Source: JBMDXB01 sp048594975
GTDB lineage: Bacteria; Acidobacteriota; Vicinamibacteria; Vicinamibacterales; 2-12-FULL-66-21
DNA: 37,928 nucleotides
NCBI GenBank assembly: GCA_048594975.1
Contig: JBMDXQ010000152.1
Coordinates: forward strand, 1 to 37,928
Reading direction: 5' to 3'
Shown here: piece after piece, positions 17,088-23,848 of the stretch
How positions within the stretch are numbered: position 1 is the first letter of the stretch
Layout: every line of letters begins with the position of its first letter
The notes under the pieces: model-generated
Database searches by the model: none
Seen by the model: the letters and a program-made list of their open reading frames with translations, nothing else
What the model was told of the DNA's origin: nothing
Made by a program: the position numbers and the translations under genes

Positions 17088-18369
17088 CCGGCAGCTCCGG
17101 CGGCTGCCCGACGCGATACAGCAGTTCGCCGGCGCGTGGCACGACCAGCCACCCCTCGGCGGCGCGCGCCTGCCAGGCGGCAATGTCCACGGCCGCTGGA
17201 TCCATGTAGCCGAGGTTGATGCGCTCGCAGGTCTCGCGCGGGATGCCGGTCGCAAGCGTCACCCGCACGCGCGGGCTTTCCAGCGCGCACGACGGGTCGA
17301 ACGTGCCCGCCCCGCGCAGGTGCGTCGAGTGCGCGAGGATGCCCCCGGGATACTGCCCGAACCGTTCCCACTGGGCGAGGAAGTAGTCCCGGCAGTGATA
17401 GCCGACCTCCTCGATCAGCGCGCCGTGAACCTTGCTGACCTCGCGGACGTGCGGCGCGTAGATGACGACCTCGCCGCCATCCGCAACCGCCGGCTCGGTC
17501 TTGTACATGCCCTTGGCCGCCGTCCACAGGTCGTCGTACATCGAGGGCATGATCGCCAGCACGCGCTCGAACGGCTGGTCCACCCAGACGACGTGGCGCC
17601 GCGCCGAGAGCGCCGCCGCGCGCGCCCAGGCCGCGTGCGTGTCGCCGCAGAAGATGCCGGCGATGCCCTCGTGCGTGACGACGAGGGCGAGCAGCGACGT
17701 CGGGGTCGGCAGCAGGCTCGCCGCGCGATCGATCACCGCCCGCACCGGCGTACCGGGGGTGCCGATGATCGCCGCGCTGGTGAGCATCGCGCCAAGCCAA
17801 TGCGTGAAATGGATCATCTCGGCGGCGGCGATGCCCGGAAAGAAGTACTTGGTGCCACCGGAGAAGCCGGCGACCTCGTGCGGAAACACCGGGCCGCAGA
17901 TGACCACGTGGTCGTACTCGACGACGAGCCGGTTCAGCGCGACCGGAACGTCCCGGTGCAGTCGGCCGCCGGTCAGTGCCGCGATCTCGTCGGCGGGTAT
18001 GGTCCCCAGCGGCGCGAAGGTCGCGGGGTCGTCCCAGCGATGGTTGATGATGCGATGCGTCCCGGCCCGGCCGTCCGTGACGGGCCGGCCGACCAAGGTT
18101 GCCAGCTGCCGGTCGTCCATCGGCGAGTGGGTGCCGAGCGCGACGAGGAAGTCGAGCGCCGACACCCGCGCCGCCAGCTGCTCCTCGAGCAGCGAGAAGA
18201 CGAGCGGCATGGGCATGGTGCGCGTGCCGTCGGGAATGACGACGAGCACGCGCCCGCCGTCGAGGGGCAGCCGCGCCAGCCCCTCGCGTACCGCGGCCGC
18301 CACCTCGTCGGCCGGCAGGAACCCCTCGGTGACTCCCCGGCCGACGACGGAATCCGCTGGATTGAGCAC
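17077..18369 (-). CDS. larA: LarA-family nickel-dependent 2-hydroxyacid racemase/epimerase
   Basis: The 430-aa protein belongs to the LarA (DUF2088) superfamily. PDGTRTMP (46-53) matches the DxTR motif. His110 in INHRWDD, His164 and Lys174 in PHEVAGFSGGTK and His190 in FTHW fit the residues that hold the nickel-pincer (NPN) cofactor in L. plantarum LarA; the His-Lys-His spacing of 10 and 26 is exact. Members racemise lactate or epimerise other 2-hydroxyacids including sugar acids, so lactate itself is not established. The start is GTG 18369 without a Shine-Dalgarno; a TACTAT (complement of 18379-18384) just upstream could give a near-leaderless transcript. No larB, larC or larE is in the window. 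Confidence 0.88.
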   Translation of the reverse strand: MLNPADSVVGRGVTEGFLPADEVAAAVREGLARLPLDGGRVLVVIPDGTRTMPMPLVFSLLEEQLAARVSALDFLVALGTHSPMDDRQLATLVGRPVTDGRAGTHRIINHRWDDPATFAPLGTIPADEIAALTGGRLHRDVPVALNRLVVEYDHVVICGPVFPHEVAGFSGGTKYFFPGIAAAEMIHFTHWLGAMLTSAAIIGTPGTPVRAVIDRAASLLPTPTSLLALVVTHEGIAGIFCGDTHAAWARAAALSARRHVVWVDQPFERVLAIMPSMYDDLWTAAKGMYKTEPAVADGGEVVIYAPHVREVSKVHGALIEEVGYHCRDYFLAQWERFGQYPGGILAHSTHLRGAGTFDPSCALESPRVRVTLATGIPRETCERINLGYMDPAAVDIAAWQARAAEGWLVVPRAGELLYRVGQPPELPDAS

Positions 18370-18435
18370 GACAGATCAATAGTAGCTGAAGCGGCGCACG
18401 TCAGCAGGAGAACGAGAAGACCGTCGCGTCACCGC

Positions 18436-18612
18436 CTAATCTCCGACGCCCAAGTCCCACCTGCGCGTGCCGGCAACCATGGCGGGAAGGAGGGCACGGT
18501 CGAGGATGGCGCCGGGCGGCAGGGCGCGGGCGAGTGCCTCGGCAGCGAGCGCGCGGACGACGCGATCGTCTCCCTCGTGGAGGCAGACGCCCAGCCGTGC
18601 GAGCAGGTCCAT
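18436..18612 (-). pseudogene. Truncated corrinoid-binding protein (cap-domain fragment)
   Basis: This 58-codon ORF begins at an ATG directly abutting the upstream stop codon (TGA ATG), so it is translationally coupled. Its sequence (LHEGDDRVVRALAAEALARA, then ILDRALLPAMVAGTRRWDLG) matches the start of the helical cap of B12-binding corrinoid proteins. The rest of the cap and the whole DxHxxG cobalamin-binding Rossmann domain, about 150 residues, are missing. A TAG follows GVGD, and the LarA-family gene starts 66 bp later. No homologous continuation is seen in other frames, so a deletion is more likely than a frameshift. It could be a remnant or a stand-alone helical peptide. Confidence 0.6.
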
Positions 18613-19329
18613 TCAGCTCGCTTCGCGCAGCGCGCGGAGCCGCTCCCGGCACGTCCGCGCCACGCAGGTCTCGCAGAAGGCGTAGACCGGGCGGATGCGG
18701 TGCGTGTCGCTGGAACCGGCGACGAGCACGCCGGACACCGACTTGCTCGGCTGCATGCAGCAGCGGTCGTTCAGATCGACGCCGATGTCGTCGGGCCGCA
18801 GCCGATCGAAGAGCGACCGCTGCCCCTTGACGTCCCACCCGCAGTAGCCGGGGCTGTACGGGACCACGCGCGTCAGCGACGGACCCTCCCCCGAACCGCC
18901 GAGCGCGCGCTCGTATTCTCGGGCGACGAGGTCGGCGAGGCGCTCGGTCGCCGCCGAGGCGAAGGCGTCGAGCGTGCACGCCAGCGGCGCATCGCCCGCC
19001 GAGAGGCGCCGCCGGATCTCGGTCTCCAGGCCGGGGCCGATCGTCGCGGCGAAGAGCGCCAGCGCCTCGGCGCGGGGCAGGATGTCGAACATCGGCGTGC
19101 CTGCCGCGGGGGTATCGCCGCCGGCGTAGATCGTCTCGAACTCGTCGCGCGACACCTCGTCGAACACCGCGGCCGGGGCGACCAGCTCGTCGAACGCCGC
19201 GCGGGCGCCGCGCAGCAGTGCGCGCAACCGCGGCGACACGGCCGCACCGGGGGGAATACCCTGGTGCCGGAGGACGTCGGCCTCGGCGGGGCGCACCTCG
19301 CGGGCCGTCAGTCGAATCACGCGGCGCAT
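18613..19329 (-). CDS. MetH-activation-domain-like protein (corrinoid reactivation)
   Basis: The 238-aa protein starts at an ATG with GGAGG at good spacing. The C-terminal half has YSPGYCGWDVKGQ (158-170) followed by IGVDLNDRCCMQPSKSVSG (182-200), the signature of the vitamin B12-dependent methionine synthase activation domain, which binds SAM to re-methylate oxidised cobalamin. Cys219, Cys222 and Cys227 (CETCVARTC) near the end could bind a metal or Fe-S cluster. Stand-alone relatives are found with URO-D methyltransferases and corrinoid proteins, and the neighbours here agree. It overlaps the preceding 46-aa ORF by 13 bp and is followed without a gap by the corrinoid fragment. Confidence 0.8.
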   Translation of the reverse strand: MRRVIRLTAREVRPAEADVLRHQGIPPGAAVSPRLRALLRGARAAFDELVAPAAVFDEVSRDEFETIYAGGDTPAAGTPMFDILPRAEALALFAATIGPGLETEIRRRLSAGDAPLACTLDAFASAATERLADLVAREYERALGGSGEGPSLTRVVPYSPGYCGWDVKGQRSLFDRLRPDDIGVDLNDRCCMQPSKSVSGVLVAGSSDTHRIRPVYAFCETCVARTCRERLRALREAS

Positions 19330-19457
19330 GGGACCTCCTGGCAGCGCCACCGGCCGCCACCGCGCGCTCCGCGATGGATCGGTCCGGCCGTGCCGCGCGC
19401 GACGCTGATCGCCGCGCGCCAACTGGCCTCGTCGTCGAACGAGTCGTCTGCGTTCAT
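19317..19457 (-). CDS. Small coupled ORF, 46 aa, unknown
   Basis: The ATG overlaps the URO-D stop codon as ATGA, and the stop lies 13 bp inside the next gene, so translation would be continuous through the operon. The product is acidic at the start (MNADDSFDDEASWRAA), then Gly/Arg-rich, with two Cys residues near the end (WRCQEVPCAA). I recognise no family. It could be a real small protein, or only a coupling frame that keeps ribosomes moving. Confidence 0.4.
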   Translation of the reverse strand: MNADDSFDDEASWRAAISVARGTAGPIHRGARGGGRWRCQEVPCAA

Positions 19458-20602
19458 GCAGCTGCCTCCGCCGCCGCCCGCACCAGGGCGGCGATGTTCG
19501 CGGGCGGCGCGTGCGGCGGTACCGAACACGCCGTGCTGAGGATGTAGCCATTCGGGCCCGCGATGCGGATGCGCTCGCGCGCGTCGCGGACACAGGACTC
19601 GGCCGAGCCGCGCAGCACCGTGTTCACCGGGTCCACGTTGCCCTTGATGAAGACCGACGGCCCGAGCTGCCGCCGCGCTTCGGCCAGATCGACGGTGCCG
19701 AGCGGCGGCGGATCGAGCGTGTCGATGCCGTCGGTGCCGGTCGCCTCCATCAGGTCGAGGCGATCGCCGATCGCGCCGCAGGTATGCGTGTACACCGGCC
19801 TGCCCGGAAACCCCTCCTTCGCTCCGGCCACGAGCGCGCGCTCGTAGGGCAGGACGAAGGTCTCGTAGTGCCGGCGCGAGATGAAGCCCGCGCCGGCGTA
19901 GGCCGACGAGATCAGCACTGCGTCGGCGCCGGCCGCGAAGTGACCCCGTGCCAGCGCGGTCGCGCCGGCGGTGAGGCGCTCGAGGCAGGCGTGCACCTTC
20001 GCGGCATCCTCCACCAGCGCCATCATGCCGGCCGCGCAGCCCGTCAGCTCGATCCACTGCGAGAACGGCGAGAACACCTCGCCGTGCACCGACACGTCCG
20101 GCGCCGCCGCGCGCACCCGCTCGAGCGTGTCCCATCGCCAGCGCTCGTGCGTCTCCGGGGTGGGATAGGCGACGCCGGTCAGGTCGTGCGGGTCCACGTA
20201 GAACAGGGCGGCGGGCTCGATGGCCGCCGGCGCCGCCTGGAAGCGGCGCCCGGTGTCGTCCACGATCACGTGCGGGTTGTCGTCGGCGACGACGATCGTC
20301 GAGCGCCCGCCGGCCCAGCGGATGTACCGCCGGCCGTCGCGCGACTCGATGGCGCGCACCTGCCGGCGCCACGCCGGATCGCGGCCGGGCAGGTTGACCA
20401 GGATGCCATCGAACCCGTAGCTGCGCTGCATCCGGACCAGTGCCGCGGCGAACGTCTCGCTGTCGTGCCAGATGTCGATCGGGTCGGCGCCGGCGTGCAG
20501 AAAGTAGTGGCCGAGGGCCAGCTGGCACATCACCGGGACGCGATCGACCGGACGGCCGCCGGCCGGGTGCATCGCGGCGTCGATCCGGCTGCGGCTGTCC
20601 AT
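19454..20602 (-). CDS. URO-D-family corrinoid methyltransferase
   Basis: The 382-aa protein has the uroporphyrinogen decarboxylase fold used by MtaA/MtbA/CmuA-type methyltransferases. The Zn-site residues typical of the methyltransferases are present: His273 and Cys275 in THTCGAIGD and Cys359 in STACSVPP. The N-terminus (RPVDRVPVMCQLALGHYFL) and FIKGNVDPVNTVL are also family-like. Such enzymes move a methyl group to or from a corrinoid protein or a thiol. It is not a haem-pathway HemE, because it has the Zn motif and methyltransferase-type neighbours. The methyl donor is unknown. It is the first gene of the - strand block that runs to kdgK. Confidence 0.85.
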   Translation of the reverse strand: MDSRSRIDAAMHPAGGRPVDRVPVMCQLALGHYFLHAGADPIDIWHDSETFAAALVRMQRSYGFDGILVNLPGRDPAWRRQVRAIESRDGRRYIRWAGGRSTIVVADDNPHVIVDDTGRRFQAAPAAIEPAALFYVDPHDLTGVAYPTPETHERWRWDTLERVRAAAPDVSVHGEVFSPFSQWIELTGCAAGMMALVEDAAKVHACLERLTAGATALARGHFAAGADAVLISSAYAGAGFISRRHYETFVLPYERALVAGAKEGFPGRPVYTHTCGAIGDRLDLMEATGTDGIDTLDPPPLGTVDLAEARRQLGPSVFIKGNVDPVNTVLRGSAESCVRDARERIRIAGPNGYILSTACSVPPHAPPANIAALVRAAAEAAA

Positions 20603-20789
20603 AGGGTCCCCGCCGCGGCGGGTGCCAAAGCTGTGCCCGGCCGACTCCGCCGCGCTGACGCGGTGTTTTCACCAGGCGCCCGTCGCGTTGCCGGATATCC
20701 GTCGGCGCCGGGTCTCGCGAGCACGGGTCCTCGGCGCCTGAACCCGCGGACCCACCGCGCGCGGCAGGACGAAGATGACGACGACAGCG

Positions 20790-20836
20790 GCGCACCGCCT
20801 CGGCGGTGCGCGTCGGAGCGGAGCGGGCGTAGACTC
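20790..20836 (+). promoter_or_regulatory. Hairpin plus GCGTAGACTC before the histidine kinase
   Basis: A perfect 9-bp stem (20790-20798 with 20803-20811, four-base loop CTCG) is followed 15 bp later by GCGTAGACTC (20827-20836), identical to the 10-mer at 2267-2276. TAGACT could be a -10 box. The kinase Shine-Dalgarno (AGGAG, 20837-20841) follows immediately, so a transcript starting here would lack it, which argues against that reading. The hairpin may be an operator. Confidence 0.35.
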
Positions 20837-20847
20837 AGGAGCGAGCC

Positions 20848-22413
20848 ATGCCCGACCCCGATCCGTTCGACGCCCTCGACGGCCTCAGCGCCGACGAGCT
20901 CCGGCAGCGGCTGCAGTCGCTCCAGGCGCTGATCGCGCGCGCGCCGGTCCCGATCGCCATCGCGCACGACCCCGAGTGCCGGTTCATCTCCGCCAACCGC
21001 GCGCTCGCCGCGCTGCTCGGCCTGCCCGTGGACGCCAACTACTCGCTGACGCCGCCGGACGGCAGGCAGCCGCCCTACCGCATCCAGCGACACGGGCGCG
21101 ACCTGCCGGCCGCCGACCTGCCGATGCAGTACGCGATCGCGCACCGCACCGCGGTGCGCAACGAGATCGACATCGTGCGCGGCGACGGCACCGTCCTGCA
21201 CGTCCAGAACGACGTCGAGCCGCTCTTCGACACGCACGGCCACGTGTACGGCTGCGTCAGCGTCTGCGTGGACGTCACCGCGCGGAAGCTCTCTGAGATC
21301 GCGCTGCGCGACGCCGACCGGCGGAAGGACGAGTTCCTGGCGACGCTGTCGCACGAGCTGCGCAACCCGCTCGCGCCGATTCGCACGGCGCTCGAGATCA
21401 TCCGGCTGGGAAGCGACCATCCGGAGCTGGTGGAGAAGGCGCGCGCCGCGATGGAGCGCCAGGTCCTGCACCTGGTGCGTATCACCGACGACCTGCTCGA
21501 CATCGCCCGCATCACCCAGAACAAGGTAGAGCTGCGCTGCGAGCGCCTCGACCTGCGGGCGGTGCTGCACAGCGCGATCGAGGCGACGCGGCCGCTGGTC
21601 GACGAGCGGCGCCACGCGCTCATCGTCGACTTCGCCAGGCTGCCGGTCTGGACCGACGCCGATTTCACGCGCCTGTCGCAGGTGTTCGCCAACCTGCTGA
21701 ACAATGCCGTCAAGTTCACGCCGCCCGGCGGCCTGATCCGCGTCCTGGTGGCGGAATCCGACGTCTGGGCGGTCACCTCGGTGACCGACAACGGCATCGG
21801 GATCGATCCGCGACTGCTGCCGCAGGTGTTCGAGATGTTCACGCAGCTCGATGCGCGTAGCGATCGCACGCGCGGCGGGCTGGGCATCGGCCTGACCTTG
21901 GTGCGCCGGCTGGTCGAGCTGCACGGCGGCACGATCGAGGCGACGAGCGAGGGCGAGGGGAAGGGCAGCAGTTTCACCGTCCGGCTGCCGCTCGCCCGCG
22001 CCGCGGAGACGGAACGGCCGACCACGCACGCCGAGCGCGAGCTTGCGGGAACGTGCCGCATCCTGATCGCCGAGGACAACCATGACGCGGCGGAGATGCT
22101 GCGCGTGATGCTCGAGATGAAGGGGCATGACGTGCGCATCGCCTACGACGGCGTGGAGGCAGTGGAGCTGGCGGGAAGCTTCGAGCCGCAGATCGCGTTC
22201 CTCGACATCGGCATGCCGCGGATGAACGGCTACGAGGCGGCGCGCCGGATCCGCGAGCGCCTGCAGGACCGCGTCACGCTCGTCGCGCTCACCGGGTGGG
22301 GACAGGACGAGGACTTGCGGCGCTCGTGCGAGGCTGGCTTCGACCACCACCTCACCAAGCCGCCCGAACCGGAGCAGCTCGATCAGCTCATCGTCGACTG
22401 CGCACGGTCGTAA
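20848..22413 (+). CDS. Hybrid histidine kinase: PAS - HisKA - HATPase - REC
   Basis: The 521-aa soluble protein has no membrane segment. A short coiled N-terminus is followed by a PAS domain (about 28-148), then HisKA with His169 in LSHELRNPLAP, and HATPase_c with the N-box NLLNNAVKF (282-290), DNGIG (314-318) and GGLGIGL (343-349). The C-terminal receiver domain (about 402-521) has the acidic pair Glu409/Asp410, the phospho-acceptor Asp453 in FLDIGMP and Lys504 in LTKP. All catalytic residues are intact. The PAS signal is unknown. No output domain or separate response regulator is nearby, so phosphotransfer to a distant partner is likely. AGGAG at 20837-20841 supports the ATG. Confidence 0.95.
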   Translation: MPDPDPFDALDGLSADELRQRLQSLQALIARAPVPIAIAHDPECRFISANRALAALLGLPVDANYSLTPPDGRQPPYRIQRHGRDLPAADLPMQYAIAHRTAVRNEIDIVRGDGTVLHVQNDVEPLFDTHGHVYGCVSVCVDVTARKLSEIALRDADRRKDEFLATLSHELRNPLAPIRTALEIIRLGSDHPELVEKARAAMERQVLHLVRITDDLLDIARITQNKVELRCERLDLRAVLHSAIEATRPLVDERRHALIVDFARLPVWTDADFTRLSQVFANLLNNAVKFTPPGGLIRVLVAESDVWAVTSVTDNGIGIDPRLLPQVFEMFTQLDARSDRTRGGLGIGLTLVRRLVELHGGTIEATSEGEGKGSSFTVRLPLARAAETERPTTHAERELAGTCRILIAEDNHDAAEMLRVMLEMKGHDVRIAYDGVEAVELAGSFEPQIAFLDIGMPRMNGYEAARRIRERLQDRVTLVALTGWGQDEDLRRSCEAGFDHHLTKPPEPEQLDQLIVDCARS

Positions 22414-22583
22414 GGCCCGGCGCCGCCCGGCGGAGACTGCCGGGCCCTGACGAAGCCGTCAACGCAATCCCAGTCCTGCAATCGGCGGGGCGAACCGCGA
22501 CGCAAACCCCGCAGGATCCGGCCCGAAAATGCGGCCCCTGCTGGCACGATTCTTCCTGAAAGGAGCGGGCGGAGTCGTCTGCC

Positions 22584-23795
22584 ATGATGTTCCTGCTGAT
22601 CGTCGCCGCCCTGCTGCTCTACGTGATGACGTCAGAGGAGCGCCGCAAGCTCGTGCAGGTCGCTCTGGCGTCACTCCGTGAAGCGGTGTACCGCCTCAGC
22701 CGCCATCGCGCGGACACCGGGCCCTTCGGCGACGCACTGCGCGCGCGCACGCCGATGGCGCTCGTGACGCCGGCGATCGTGCTGCTGAACCTCCTGATCT
22801 TCGTCCGCGTCGTGTGGACCGACGGCCCGGCCGGCGCCGAAGGCACGCTCCTCGCCTGGGGCGCGAGCATCGGCCCGCGCACGACCAACGGCGAATGGTG
22901 GCGGCTCGTCACCGCGACCTTCGTGCACGGCAGCCTGCTCGCCGTGCTGATCAACTCCGCTGCCGTCCTGCAGACCGGCGTCGTCCTCGAGCGGCTGATC
23001 GGGCACCTCGCGTTTGCCGCCGTCTACTTCGCCGCGGGCCTGTTCGCGACGCTCATGAGCCTGTCCGCGTCGGCCGAAACGGTCAGCACGGGCGCAGCCG
23101 GCGCCGTGCTCGGCGTCTACGGACTGCTGCTCGCAACCATCGTCAGGGGAACGCTCCACCGTTCCGAGCTCACTATCCCGCTCAAGTCGCTGGCGGTGCT
23201 CGCGCCGCTCGCCGCGGTGTTCGTGCTCTATACGGCGGCGACCAGCGGTCTCGGGCTGTCGGCACGCGCCGGGCTGTTCGCCGGCTTTCTGTTCGGCGTC
23301 ATCGTCGAGCGCGGCGTCCGCGAGCAGAAGCCGCCGATACGGCGTCTTGCCGCGGTGAGCGCCGCGACGATGGCCGTCGCCGCGCTCGCCGTCGTGCCGC
23401 TGCGCGGCTTCGACGACGTGAGGCCCGAGCTGGCGCTGGTGGCAGCAGTCGAGGAACGCACCGTCGCCGTGTACGAGTACGAAGTGCTGCGCTTCCGCAA
23501 CGGGCGCGTGACCACGAAAGCCCTTGCCGGCACGATCCATCGGGACATCATGCCGGAACTACAGCGCGTGCGGGCGAGGATCGCCGCGTTGCAGCGCGTG
23601 CCGAACCGGTACAAGCCGCTCGTCGCGGCCGCCGCCGATTACCTGCGGCTCCGCGAAGAGAGCTGGCGCCTCCGCGCACGCGCGCTCAGCGGCCCCAACA
23701 TCCGACTGCTGCGCGATGCGGACCGGACCGAACGCGAGGCGCTCGTCGCCTTCGAGCGGATCCGGCCGTCGTCGCCCGAAGGCGCGCCGCAATAG
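22584..23795 (+). CDS. Rhomboid-like membrane protein lacking the catalytic dyad
   Basis: The 403-aa protein has an N-terminal TM segment, a rhomboid-like core (about 60-240) and a cytosolic-type helical C-terminus (about 285-400). Rhomboid landmarks are clear: GEWWRLVTATFVHGS with His115, Asn124, and the GxxG turn of TM4 (GAAGAVLGVYG, 170-180). The catalytic Ser position (GxSG) is Ala172. By alignment to GlpG, His150 is Ala120 and the TM6 catalytic His is Ala227 (SARAGLFAGFLFG). It is therefore a predicted pseudoprotease, which may bind rather than cut membrane proteins. The charged coiled C-terminal domain is unassigned. GGAG motifs precede the ATG. Confidence 0.78.
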   Translation: MMFLLIVAALLLYVMTSEERRKLVQVALASLREAVYRLSRHRADTGPFGDALRARTPMALVTPAIVLLNLLIFVRVVWTDGPAGAEGTLLAWGASIGPRTTNGEWWRLVTATFVHGSLLAVLINSAAVLQTGVVLERLIGHLAFAAVYFAAGLFATLMSLSASAETVSTGAAGAVLGVYGLLLATIVRGTLHRSELTIPLKSLAVLAPLAAVFVLYTAATSGLGLSARAGLFAGFLFGVIVERGVREQKPPIRRLAAVSAATMAVAALAVVPLRGFDDVRPELALVAAVEERTVAVYEYEVLRFRNGRVTTKALAGTIHRDIMPELQRVRARIAALQRVPNRYKPLVAAAADYLRLREESWRLRARALSGPNIRLLRDADRTEREALVAFERIRPSSPEGAPQ

Positions 23796-23848
23796 CGCCA
23801 CGGCCTGCGCCCCTCGCCGGCGAATGTCCTTGCTGCCCGCACCGCCGG

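Noticed and set aside
18401..18620. Frameshift rescue of the truncated corrinoid protein
   Set aside because: The alternative frame after the stop gives only GGDATVFSFSC and a stop, with no similarity to the expected cap or B12 domain, so deletion is the better reading.
17047..19539. 830-aa + strand ORF across pdxB, larA and the activation-domain gene
   Set aside because: It spans several real - strand genes, is Arg/His/Ala-rich and has no recognisable domain; long antisense frames are expected at this GC content.
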